From the NCBI GenBank assembly GCA_033980235.1, contig CM067067.1, positions 18,667,239-18,731,238 on the forward strand: a stretch of 64,000 nt of DNA, given 5' to 3'. The notes below the pieces were generated by a model that saw only the letters and a list, made by a program, of their open reading frames with translations, made no database searches and had not been told where the DNA came from. The DNA comes from Diadema setosum. Lineage: Eukaryota > Echinodermata > Echinoidea > Diadematoida > Diadematidae. Shown here piece after piece: positions 23,719 to 35,938 of this stretch (position 1 is its first letter; each line of letters begins with the position of its first letter). The position numbers and the translations under genes were made by a program.

Positions 23719-24083
23719 TATCTCCCCCTCCCGCTCTATTCCTCTATGCTTTCTCTCTCCCCGTCTTTCCGTACTTTACCATCAGCTATCAGATGTTGAC
23801 TCTTTGTATACCCTACCCTGTCTTTTTCTGTTCTCTTCCTCTTCTTTCTTGTCCTTTCTTTCTTTCAGTCTTTCTTTCTTTCATTCTTCATTTCTTTCTC
23901 TTTCTTCTCCTCCTTCTTTTCACTCACTTCTTTATGATGCCTGATATGTGATTGTGATTTGGTTGGGTTATATGTGGCAACGAATACAGACTCGTAAGCA
24001 CATTCCTTTTCACTCGTTGGTTATTGTTTCATGTCTTGTAAAAACTGAAAAGATTATCATTAATTCTATAGAACATCAAGTAC

Positions 24084-24473
24084 TTAAAGGGATGGTACAG
24101 TATTGGTGGAGATGAAAATTTGGCTTTAAATTTTTTTGCGAGATACCAAGAAAACGCTTATGAAATAGTACAGAGCGTACCATTTTAAGAGGAATTCAAA
24201 GTTTATTTGATAAAAATCGGGTTTGGAGTAGCTGAAACATCAAAAAACAAAGTAAAACAAAACGATCGTAATAAAATGTGGGTCCCACACTTTATTAGGA
24301 TCACTCTGTTTTGGATATCTTGGCCATTTCAAAACCAATTTTCACCAAATAAACATTGAATCCCTCTTAGAATTACATGCTCTTTCATATTTCATAAGAG
24401 ATTTCTCACTATCTCACCAAAAAATGATAAAAACCTGAAGTTAAGTCTCAACCAAAACTATAGATCCCTTTAA
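24084..24473. mobile_element. TTAA-flanked foldback (MITE-like) element, family A copy 1
   Basis: The left end starts TTAAAGGGATGG and the reverse complement of the right end starts TTAAAGGGATCT. The similarity continues inward (GGTGGAGAT against GGTTGAGAC, and further matching blocks near 24195 and 24345), so much of the ~390 bp can fold back. TTAA sits at both edges, compatible with TTAA target duplication as used by piggyBac-type transposases. There is no coding capacity. A related copy is at 62068-62360. Confidence 0.75.
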
Positions 24474-27400
24474 AGGCTTTGTGCACCAGAGTGAGAAAGA
24501 GAAGGAGATAGATAGATACATAGATATAAGTGAAGAAAGAGAGAAAAGTGAGACGTGAAAGAAACCACTGAACTCCACCAGCTGATACCACAAAACAGCT
24601 TCTGGTCAGTAGACTTTTGGGAAATTTATGACGAACAAAAAGCAGGGAGGTCTATGATACAGATAGATAAGTAGGCGCAACTAACTAATGAACTACTGGT
24701 ATTGGACCGAGTCTCACTGACAGTCTCCGGGCATTGACAGGGAGATGACACGTGACTTCAAGTTTCATCTAGCGCTCTGGCCTGTTGCATCGTCATGGGA
24801 TAGATTCAGATCGCCTCCGACCGGGAGTAGCCGAGAAAGACAAATGCAATTAATGTTTCAGCTGTACTGCCTCGGGCTTAAAGGGATACTCTTACATATC
24901 TAGTTGCCTGTTTTAATACCTAATTTGATCACCACTGGGTTGTTTTTTTCTTGCTCGTCCTCGCATCGCGAGAAAATGTGTGTTGTCTGCAGCGTTGTTG
25001 CGAGGATCAAGATCGTTTGGATAGCGTGTGAGGCGGCAATGCAACCCAATGCTGATAATTCTCCTCCCCTCTGTTTTCTCTCAAATCCTTTTGTTGTATT
25101 TGCAAGAGTATGTCTATGTGTGTGTGTGCGTGCGTGTGTGTGTGTGTGTGTATATATAGAGGAGGGGGGCATATTTGTTATTCCTGAAATTGTGCACTTC
25201 CCGCTCCTTCAGGCATCGCCATGGCAACGGCGATTTTCAATCTCCTGTCTTCTGGAGCGATGTGCGTGTTCAACCTGCCAGGAGAATAATTAGTTATGGC
25301 CATATTATTTGCGCGAATGCCCACATTGGCTTCATAATAAGTGGCTGGCAAACAATTGTGGTTAACTGTGCTTACATTGCATTTGTGGTCATGTGAGACT
25401 ATTGGAAATTAAATTGCTGATGATGCAGTATTATTCGGATTGATATTGCCAGAAATAGTACACGATGTATTCTGTCTAAAAATGGCTAACAAGGTGTTTC
25501 TTGAGAATACTTTGCTGAAGTGGAGTTTACTTGAGCTTCATATATGTCTTGTTGAGTAAAGTTTTACAATGACAAAAAAGGTCAGATTACATATACTGTG
25601 TATTATGCCCAAGAAAAGAAATTATTTTTTCAATCATCATTTCCATCATTGCAGAATGCTCAAAAGTCCCCCCCCCCCCCAATTATTTCTCCTTACATGT
25701 TCTTACTTAACTCTCAGCTCTTTCATTTGAGATAAAGTCCCATAATGGCAGATTAATAGAAACAATTACACTACAAATTGTGGAGACAGTGCCACTGATG
25801 GTAATATCAGGAATAGATCAGACCGTCAATAATCTCCCCGATTAATCAATTAGTAGGCAGCAGATTATCAAGTCGGCCGCGGCTCCTGGCTGCAAATTGA
25901 TTAGTCTGGCGTCCCGTGGACAATCGGGTGGCACAAAGCGTGATGATTGTAATGGAGCATAAGCCCCCTTCGGCGGAAGGGGAATCTAGATTAGACTGTC
26001 TGTTTAAGTACTAATGATGGTTTTGAGGGGGCCAGACCTGGGATGTAGATTGTTGTGTCATATCTGCTTACAAATCTTGTCATGTGCTTCTCCTCTAAAT
26101 CCCCCTAAGTAAACTCACCCCAACAACAGGAACAGCAACACAAAGCAAACCTTTAAAAAAAAATCTACTTGTTAGCTTGGGCCTGTAGTGTTTCATGTTT
26201 GCCAAATGAGGACTACTATGCAATTTAAAGAAAATTAGCATTGATGTCATAAGTCATGAAAGTGATTCATCAATCTTATTTTTCAAAAATAGGATGAAAT
26301 GAGGCAGCATGACATGCTTTTATTTCATTAAGCCTGTGGTGTTGATGATGGTTATGGTCTTTTTTTTAACCTCTGGTAGATAAATGAGGTGCAACTAATA
26401 ATAGCTCCAATGCAGAACAATTTCTGAAACTGTTTGGGAAATTTTACACTGATAAAATAGATGTACATCAGCCAACCATGGGATTTCATAAACTGTATGA
26501 CATAAATAATGATTTGAAAGAATGAAACATAAGAAAGTGAAGATGGGAAACTCGCAAACCTATTGGATTGTAATTATGTTTCTTTTGATATAATGCTTTT
26601 CTGTATGATACCAGGTAGTACCGGTGGTCATTTGTGGATAATTGATGTGTGGGAATGAAAAATGAAACCAAGGAGTGGGGATGAGATGGTGCTGACGTGT
26701 TGAAAATGAACAAACTAAAAGTAACATCAGGGAGTTTTAATTTGTTGAAATTGAAAGTGAAACTTGCTTAATCAAGTGAAGAGATCACAAGGCCACTGGA
26801 ATGGATGATGAGTCAGAATTGGAATATAACTCGCTGAAATCTTGCATCAGATTTCACTCTAAAAATCACACTTGAGAAGTTAGAATGCAAGATATTTTGT
26901 GCTCTTGCTGAGATGAAACAAAGCAATGTCAAAAAGCAGTTTTCCGATCAGCTTTGTAGTAATATAATACTGAGGATTTCATGTTGTTCCAATTCCACTC
27001 GGTTAGATTCTCAAGATAAGATGAGGCATCCTTAAGAACAATTTCAAGAGACAGATAATGACAATATGAGTCTACATGAAAGGAAGACTTAACAAGCTGC
27101 ACTCAGGCAGATCTCCTAAAGATTCACCAGATGAAATCTGATGTTAGATTGAGTCATAACTTGCTAATCATTCGTCGTATCTACACCCTTTATAAAGTCA
27201 TGTTAGAATCGACGAGTTAGATTCTACTCAGAGATGGTTGCCGCCGCATTTCTGTGATGCAAGAAGCATGGGGGTATCAAAATGGTTTGTATTAGGAGTA
27301 GTGCAGTCGTAATTTCCACAGGTTCTTCTTCTACTGCCTGTAGAGAGCACCGCAATAAAAAGAAATCAAATCAAGAAACCTTCAGTCCTGTCGGTAACAA

Positions 27401-30400
27401 TATCCACTCTGTCACACACCAATCCACCCTTCAACTGCACAATGATTCCGAAGGAAAATTGAGAGAAATGTTGCAATAAATGCAGTTTGAAGGATGAGCA
27501 TGAAGAGGTGTGCCTTTTTTTTCTCTCTATCTCTCTCTCTCTTTCTTCTACACATTGAATACGGTAATAGGAAAGAATTCGTGCCTACGTCTACACACAG
27601 GCACAAGTAATGTAACAAGCTATAAATGTCTGTGTATATGGTGTGTAGATGTGTAGGGGGGAAAAAAATAACACTTTATTGGATGACTGAACACGCTTCT
27701 TGCGTGACCTTTCAAATCTTCTCATCGGAGCAGGCAAAATTTTCCTCACATTCATCTCGATTGCTGGAAGGAGTCTGCACAAAGAACGTGGAAAGAAAAA
27801 ACAATGACAACGACAGATATATCAACAATTTATCTTTCAAAAGTACTCCTGAACTTTTGCCAAAAGCCATTTATACTGTGGGGGAGGAGGGGGAGGAGGA
27901 GGAGGAGGAAAAGGAAGGGAGGTAGAGAAGAAAAGGGTGAGGAAAATGAACCAGCCACTTTTGTCTGCTTATTGTCGTCTTTTTTTTTTCTTTTTTTTTT
28001 GAATGTGCAATAAAACAAGAAAGCAATATAACTCAATTGGTAAACTTTAACAGCTGTATCCGTGGATGAAGATGGCAAAACCCATTCAACGCCCTAATGC
28101 CTGCAGAGAGCTGCGAAGCCTTTTGCCAAGATTTATTTCCTCGGGTGTCAAGGTTTATTTCTACGGGTGAAACGTACGTAATTGTTTAGTCGCCAACGTT
28201 CAAGATTCCTCCTCCGAGCACGGTTGTTCAATCTGCTGTGATAGAAGGAGAGGGAGAGAGAGTATGTAGGGGGAGTGTTATGTGTGTTTGTCTGTGTGTA
28301 TGTGTGTGTGCATGTTTTTTATTTTCCATGAAATGTGGCGAGAGCTCTGAGATCTGAGGAATATGCAGGGAACTTTCAATTCATCAGTCTGAGAATTTGG
28401 TGGACTTATGCAAGACTCCCAAGAGTCATTGAAGGAATATAATGCATCCTTTGCTAGGTCAGAGACAGTTGTTTGACCATGAACCCTTTGTCCACGACCA
28501 CCACACACCTTGTGACACAGACAGGGTACTAAACATGTATGGCCCCTGTACTCTTGTCTGCAGAGAAGTTGTGAAGGTGAAGTGTGAGACCAAAATCAAT
28601 AAGCCAACTTTCTTTTCCCCCAATTACACTCCACCTTCAACATCCAATTAAAGGTGTCCACCTCTTAATCCCTGCTCTCAATGCCAAAGCAGGGAAGACT
28701 AAAAGGAGATTGGGTAGAAAGGGAAAAAAGAAATTTTAAGAGGACAAGAAAAGAGAAAGAGAGAATGGGACATTGAGATGATTGTTGTGGTAGTAATCAA
28801 GTTTGGAAAGCTGATGGGGGAGATGAGCCTTCCTGGTGATAATCATGTTTACCCAATTCTAATTGCCCTGCTTTCATCCTCTCTTTGAGTGGGCCGCCTG
28901 CTGGAAATCCAGTTTCCGAACTTATAGTATCCAATTGTCTGGCCTATCGCCCTTACTTGTTGAGATATCAGAAGCTATTTTTTCCCCCACCTCAATTTGT
29001 TTTTCTTTTCTTTTATGAGTGTGTGCATGTGTATGTATGCACCCAAAGTTTCAATGCTTGTCCCCAATCAGAAACTTTCTCCTTTTAAATGACGAGAACC
29101 AAGACCAATTTTTGTGCAACATCCAAACAGTACATTCAAGCCTTTTTCTTTTCTATCTTTCCTCATGCTTGTGTGTCTGGATGTTTTAGTTTTTTGAAAA
29201 GAAGTACATCAAGACCCTAAAAACGTGCATTCAGAAAAAGAAAAGAAAAGAAAAGAAGAAATGCAGATCACAGAAATAGGTCTGCTTCAATGTTTGTTTG
29301 TTTGTGTGTGTTTGTGTGTTGATTTGTTTGTCACTTGAAATGCATGTATATATTGGGGATAAATTTGCAAGTTGTACCACAATATTTTTTTGGGGGGAAA
29401 AAAGAAAAGATGTGGCTTCTTATTCTATGAGGAAAAAGATTTTTAGATAACTACCATTTTACTTTTGGTAAGTGAAAAATCTCTATCCCACACCCTTTCC
29501 ACCTTGTATGCAGAATAAAATGGGTAAGGAAGAGCTGGTACTTTATCTTTGACAACATTAAACACTAACAGGTTACAAGATAATTTTTTTTTCTAATTTG
29601 GAGTAACATGTTACAGATATTAGGTACTGCGAAAGAAATACATTAACAGGATTTCATATGAGAATTGAATATCTCAACTCTGCAAGAGAAACATTAAAAA
29701 AACACAAACAAAATGTCCTTCCCACCTTCATACCTGGGCTCTCTTTTTTCTCCCCTTCCCTTTCTTTCTATTTCTTTCCTCTCCCTTTCTCTTGCTTATT
29801 TTTTCCCCTTCATCCACCCACATGCCTCAGATACACGCAGTAAACAGAAAAATAGCCACCCATTTGTATATTACTACTACCAGGCTGTGATACGATCTGA
29901 GAATGAGATTCCCGCAGCAAACTCTCGTGTTCCCAGATGCGTCATGACGAATAAGTTTACCCACCAATTCCCCTACTTTCTATCTGCCCCTTTTACGACA
30001 AGCTTGTCTTTACTCCTTTCCAGTTCCTACAAAAAATGCATCGTACAGTCTTGTCTGTTTCTGGCCCCCTTGTATCCATGGAAACGGGAGGGGGAGGGTT
30101 TTATTTTGTGTGTTTGTGAGCGTTTTTTTTTTCCCTAACCTGTGAGGTGTACAAATTTCCTGTCAAAACCAACAACTTGAATGTGGCATTGCTTGCGGTA
30201 ACAGGTGTTGGACTGAATGCCTATGACAGTAACCAAAGCTTCTGCTTTGTGGTTTTGATGTGTAGCAATGTGCATACCCCCCTCCTTCAGCCCCACATAT
30301 ATACCCTGGTGCGTTGTTGAGACAAAACTCATGTCTGGACTGACAGGGGGGCATGACATATTCCTGATGCATTCTGGGATTGAATGTCTGAGTAGCAATT

Positions 30401-31699
30401 ATTATGAGTTGGACTATTTCTTCTCTCTCTCTTTCTCTATCTTTCTTTTTCTTCATAGTATCAATGCTTTTGCATGTAGTGGTAGAGATTAACCAGAAAA
30501 TGATAGCTTGACATTGTTTTGTTTTGTTTGGGTTTTTTTTTTTAGTCTATAGCCTACTTTCCTGTGTGTGTAATGGAACTTTTTTTTTTTTTTTTAGTGT
30601 GATTGTGAAATAAGTAAGAAGTTTGCCACCGTGGTTCACGTATCTATAGAATAGAGGCTTAGGCCTCTATCCACCCCTCTTGTGACCAGCAGCTCAATGT
30701 GTCACTGACGTCGTAAGCAAACTGATTGCCAATGGTAATGAATGACCAACTTAAAGGATGCAATAAGTTACATCTCTGGCAGGAACATATAGCATCTTAA
30801 AGGGCCACAGGTTGGTTTGGACTTGAGCCACGAACCATTCAATCTTTGGGGGAGGGGGGAAGCATCAGAGCTGTCTTCTTGAACATGACATACTCTTGCC
30901 AAGGAACTCTCTCATTATTAGCTTCTGGAAGTGGGAACTGCATGGGGTCTGAGGCATGGAGACTACTTTTCAAAGTTGAATGAGTGCGGTGTTAGCATGT
31001 GATACGCACTCCCGAGGTATGTTTCCATAGGATTTGTATTACTCTCGAACAGTCACGCTCGGTAGACAGCCCTGTTTTCATTGGGTCCGTGCCCCGGTGC
31101 CGCGCAACTTGAAAGGGCTTGTGTCACGATCTGATCCGTGTTCGACGGGGGCTGCCGGGGCGACCATGTAAACACTCGGAAAATTGGTGAGAAAAAACAC
31201 ATCAAATGGCAAGAAAAACATTCAGATGGAAAGAAAAACACCGGAATGGGACGAAAAGCACTGAGAACCTTCGATCCATCCTCTCTGTCCTCTTTGTCTC
31301 GCATTGCCAGAACGCGAGATCATGTTGTGCGCTCGAAGCAGGAGTCGCTACTTCATAGAGGTATACGTGTCACCGCTGGAATACACAATTTATTTTCAGC
31401 GAGGTTTAGGGCTAGTCTTCTCTTCAAGGCTGAATCTTGCTGCATTGGTTAGTGTGTGTGTGTGTGCATTGTGTGTCTGAGTGAGAGCACAATAAGTGAT
31501 GTTCGTGTAGAGCTACTAACAAGTTTCGTAAGTGCGCTCTGATAGACATTTAAAGGAACTATAGATGTTTGTGGACAAGTTAGTGAACTGGAATGGTTTT
31601 TTTTGGTAAACTTTGTATTAGTGATATCCAAAGCAGAACGACTGTTAACCCATTGAGGATTAGCTGATTTTGCTATTGCATGCATTTCCTATAGATGCC
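24474..31699. other. Non-coding interval, no gene recognised
   Basis: No exon, RNA gene or mobile element recognised. Simple repeats are at 25116 (TG), 27880-27925 (GGA) and 29237-29260 (AAAAG), with a C run near 25670. Two stretches, 24700-24850 and 25795-25985, are of higher complexity and G+C than their surroundings and are discussed as possible regulatory DNA. Nothing in the sequence proves that role. Confidence 0.45.
25116..25158. repeat. (TG)n(TA)n microsatellite
   Basis: About twenty TG or CG dinucleotides followed by TATATATA. Confidence 0.93.
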
Positions 31700-32277
31700 T
31701 TAAAGGACAAGTTCACCTTCATAAACATAAGGATTGAGAGAATGTAGCAATATTAGTAGAACACATCAGTGAAAGTTTGAGGAAAATCGGACAATCCGTT
31801 CAAAAGTTATGAATTTTTGAAGTTTTAATGCAGTAACCACTGGATGAGAAGACTACTGCATTGTATGAATAACTTAGATGTCACATGCGTACAACAATAT
31901 AAGGAAAATACAAAGAGAATTTCACAAAATTTCATCTTTTGAAAAAAGTACACATTCCCTTTACTCGTTACCGACATTATGTTATGGGTAATATCATTCC
32001 CCCTGCCTTCTAGAAAGAGGCAAGTCAAGTGCTCGTTTATTATGCGAAGAAAGTGAAAATATGTTGAATTTTCTTTGCATTTTCTTTATACTGTTGTACG
32101 CAAATGACGCACAAGCTGTAGTAGTCTCCTCATCCAGCGGTTCCAACACAAAAATTTTAAAAATTCATAACTTTTGCATCGATTGTCCAATTTTCCTCAA
32201 ACTTTCACTGATGTGTTCTACTAATATTGCTGCATTCTCTCAATCCTTATGTTTATGAAGGTGAACTTGTCTTTTAA
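31700..32277. mobile_element. TTAA-flanked foldback element, family B (long palindromic arms)
   Basis: The left arm (31700 to about 31935) and right arm (about 32055-32277) are inverted copies over some 220 bases. Matching blocks include TTCACCTTCATAAACATAAG at the outer ends, then GTAGAACACATCAGTGAAAG and TTTGAGGAAAAT. Inner matches (TGCGTACAACA.TATAA) continue almost to the centre. TTAA is present at both edges. Divergence between arms is modest. No ORF; presumably moved in trans. Confidence 0.85.
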
Positions 32278-32922
32278 TTATCGGGACCACTCGGGACTAG
32301 TATTCAGTGGGTTAAGCTACATCAAAGCACTACTGTTGTGGATTGGACTGGAGGTGGAAAATTGTGAAAGTATCCAAGGCAAAGGAAACAGATTAGAGGA
32401 TTGAAAAAAGAAGAGCTTTAAGAAAAGAGTGGCCATCAGCCAAAAGAAAAAGAGACCTTCAGTCCTAGTAGAAGGAGACTGAAAGCTCCCAATGTCTGAT
32501 GGCATTGCCGTCGTTCCATCACTCTGTGAAGGGGGGGATGGGGACTGTTTCCTTGCCTCTAACGCACACTCAAATGGGTTAGGCGAACAGTCAATAATCT
32601 CCCCATCCAGGTTATATTTACCTGAGAGTATTGCTCCCCGTCTTAAGCCCTCCCAGACGCCAAGTATCAGATTCTGCGGAGGTGGTACGCGATAGCACCC
32701 ATCCATCGCTTGGGCAGGGAGCAGAGAAGCTGCCGCGGCTTGGCCAGTGACCTTTTCAGCGCTTCGTGCAACCAGAGGCTGAAGCAGAATGCAGCCTCCG
32801 AAGGAAGGAGAGGAAAAAATGTTGAAAATAAAAACAGAATTTGTGAAGTAAATTCCCTTCTGAGTGTGGTAGAAAGTCATTGTGAATACATTCAGAAGGG
32901 GGATTTTTTTTTTTCATTGTTG

Positions 32923-32967
<45 letters not shown>

Positions 32968-33359
32968 TAAAGGAAAGAAGACCTGCTTCTCAAGCATTTT
33001 GTTGTTGTATGACCATGAAGAAAAAAAAATAAGGAAAAGCCATACTTAGTCTTATCTGGCAATACTGTGTTCTGTTCATGCGTGATTTTACTCCTAGCAG
33101 TTCGTTATTCTGTCGCTGCCTTTCTGATGCGCATTTGTGCCACATGCCTGAGCAACTATCAGAGGCATCGGCATTTGATTTCTATGTTTAACCGCGGCAC
33201 AATCACGGTCAAAGTTGCCATCATCGATTTATCAAAAATAAATGAAATTTAATACTTCTGGTCCTTGGCGTCTTATGAGCATGTCAGCACACCAAGCCTA
33301 TGATGTGACTCTTAGTAGATATTCCCGAAATAGACAAAGAGTCAAGAAATAACAAATAT
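32278..33359. other. Non-coding interval
   Basis: No gene recognised. A 187-codon minus frame (32317-32880) is open but has no recognisable motif. The 32490-32790 part has higher complexity and G+C than its surroundings. A GA microsatellite lies at 32929. Confidence 0.4.
32929..32968. repeat. (GA)n(CAGA)n microsatellite
   Basis: About thirteen GA units followed by three CAGA units. Confidence 0.93.
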
Positions 33360-33683
33360 TAGGGAGCTTTAGATTTTAGACGCGCTGACGTTCAGAGGGA
33401 AAAAACATGTTCTGAGCGTGCGCAGAAGCGCGCGTAAAGTCAATCTATTTTTAGCTTGTGTCGCCTGAGTTTTTCACTACGCGTACTGGGCTATTTTCAC
33501 GTCCGCACAGTTTGCGACGTAGAGAGCTTCTTCATGCACTGATCATATGGGGGCGCGATTTTATTTTTTATACGTTGCGTCCAGCGTAATCTAAAGCTAC
33601 TTTTCAAAACAACGGAGGGAGAGGAGAACGTCCAGCGCAAGCGTCGGCTCAAACGTCCGCGCATCAAAATCTAAAGCTCCCTA
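33360..33683. mobile_element. TA-flanked, CpG-rich MITE-like element
   Basis: The ends are inverted repeats: the left reads TAGGGAGCTTTAGATTTTAG and the reverse complement of the right reads TAGGGAGCTTTAGATTTTGA, followed by a related GCGC motif on both sides. TA at each edge fits the TA target duplication of Tc1/mariner-like and some other DNA transposons. The ~320-bp interior is unusually rich in CpG and GCGC for this window and has no ORF. Confidence 0.82.
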
Positions 33684-35571
33684 ATTATGAGATGTGAGAG
33701 GAACCAAAAAGAGAATGGATAATAAGCAGGATCAAGGAGAACACAAAGATCTTATAGGGCTGTGCCCTGCACACTAGTAACTGGAGCTGGTATTGATGAG
33801 ATATTGATGTCTCTGCCGCGAAGTAACAAAGCCCTTCCACATCCAACACAAGCTTCGTCGGGCGTATCATTACTGGCAGTTTTAATTAGTTGTTACAGTA
33901 GAGGGAGCTTTCATTGTGCTTGGCAGAGTTCTTTTGTGTCCAGACCCCACCCTTATCCCCCTTACCATCCTACCCTCCTCCCTCCCCCCCCCCCCCCCCC
34001 CCCAATCAGAGCCTCCATCTCACACAAAGCGACTGACCATTTTTGTTCCTTGGGGAACTTTTATGAGGATATTATAAATAGATGCACTTTTTTTCCGTAG
34101 TTGGCTGAGTGCAAAATGCATACCTGTATCATATGTATTGTGATTGGTAAATACATAGACAGGGATGTCATCAGAAAGAGGAGGAGGAGGAGGAGGAGGA
34201 AGAGAAATGGAGATGATGAGAAAAGGATAATAGAATCCATTGAGAAGTGGGGGAGTACTTGTACTCTGTTGGCAAGGATCCTAATCTTTGATGTATTAGT
34301 GCCACTTAAATTATTTTTTCTGCCTTGGGAAGAACCAGTGCAACCCCCCCCCCCCTTATTTGTATATTTTTCAGGATATACGCATTATGCTTCGCCTTAT
34401 TTAACAGGGCCGGGGGATCAATATGAAATGGCAAGATTGGTAGAGATGGGCGCGTGTTTGTCTTCTATATTTGATATTATTAGGTTTTGTTTGCCTTGAG
34501 CGTTTGAGATGTCAAGACCTAGATGAATTTGCTTATCATTTCTTCTCTGCAATGGACTGTCATTTCTTCGCTGTGTTCGGCCATGTAAGCCCAGCTATGA
34601 ATATAGTGGCAGTTGAAACTCTCCGAGTGTAGTTCATGAATATACAATGCACATGGAATTTTCTGGAAAATGACCGATATGCATTAGCTGTTTTGGAGCT
34701 ATGATATAAAATATTCCTGCTACTAGAGACTTTATTGCAGAAAATTGTGGCAGTTACTTTCACAGGAACAAAATAACAGAGTAAACAAATCATTGATATT
34801 TTCCGGTAGATATTTGTGGTGTAACTATGCCACTGTTATGAATTTAAAACTTATACTGACTGAATAATTGCTTTCTCACTAGCTCCATTTCTGTTGTTTT
34901 GTTGTTGTTGTTTTTTGACATTTGTCAATTCTCTGGATTAGCAATAACAAGTGACCTCCACTCGCAACCTATACCTTCCAAGAATGCAGCAACGGCGAAC
35001 ACCCCAATCTGTCAATACACTGCTTGAGTCGAGAGGAGAGTGCGTATCATGTATTGATCCTCCTGCACCGTATAGTGGCATCCATCCCATCCAGAGTGGT
35101 TGCAGTTGTTGTAATTTTTGTCATCTTCTTCCCAATCTCTCAACATAAAAAAAAAAACAAACAACCCAGAGTGTTTGTTTATTGCTGTATCCAAGGCAAC
35201 TGTTTATGTCACCGCTCAAGTTCTTCGGCCTGGCTTTTGCTGGATCCCCCCTCTCCCCCACCTTTGCTGCCCCATGTACAGTAGCTTAAAACATTTTGTC
35301 TCAATGTGACGTGGAAGAATTGGTGATGGGTTTTGGCTGGTGATGAGAAATGTTTTTCTAACACCAGGTACCCATTTCAGAATTTTACAATGTTTGAAAG
35401 TTCCTGTAATTGCAGTTACCATGGTAATGACTCCAATACTCACATTTGATTGGTTACTGCATGGCTGCTGCATGGCTGCTGCCATGGAAACTGCAATTAT
35501 TGCAACTTATGAATCTGATTGCTGTACAGAGCTTTATGAAATGGTGCCCAGATCACAAACTTTGAATACGT
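33684..35571. other. Non-coding interval
   Basis: No gene recognised. It holds C runs at about 33985-34003 and 34346-34355 and a GGA repeat near 34176-34200. Confidence 0.45.
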
Positions 35572-35938
35572 TTAAAGGTCCAGTTTACCTTTGGGAGCAG
35601 TGATTTCAAAAATGTTCAAGATATCACATTTGATGCATATGTGTAGGTCTGTTGTACCACAAAACATCCTACCACGTAAAATTTTTGCAATAAAGCCTAA
35701 AATATGAGGACATATCAGCATTTTTCTCAATAAGCCATAACTGTATACGGTTTAGTCTGAAAGCATTCTTATTATAACTATTGTTCACATTTTGTGTATT
35801 TAACAATACTTAACATCGATTATACGGATTCAAATTTTTACAGTGGTTGTTTCTATCCCTAACTCTCATTTTAGAACTATTTTAAAGCACTAATGTTGGG
35901 TTTTTGTTTCATCTGCAAATGGTAAATTATGCCTTTAA
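35572..35938. mobile_element. TTAA-flanked foldback-like element, family C
   Basis: The left end reads TTAAAGGTCCAGTTTACC and the reverse complement of the right end reads TTAAAGGCATAATTTACC, with TTAA at both edges. The interior (~330 bp) is AT-rich and non-coding. The inverted similarity is limited to the outer ~20-35 bases, so it is less certain than families A and B. Confidence 0.6.

Larger units (their letters stand above)
21986..24083. other. Non-coding interval with simple repeats
   Basis: No gene recognised. It holds the GAT-rich microsatellite at 22471, a TCTG repeat at 23685 and a strongly pyrimidine-rich block at about 23820-23925. Short frames such as those at 22417-22673 are translations of the microsatellite. 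Confidence 0.5.
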
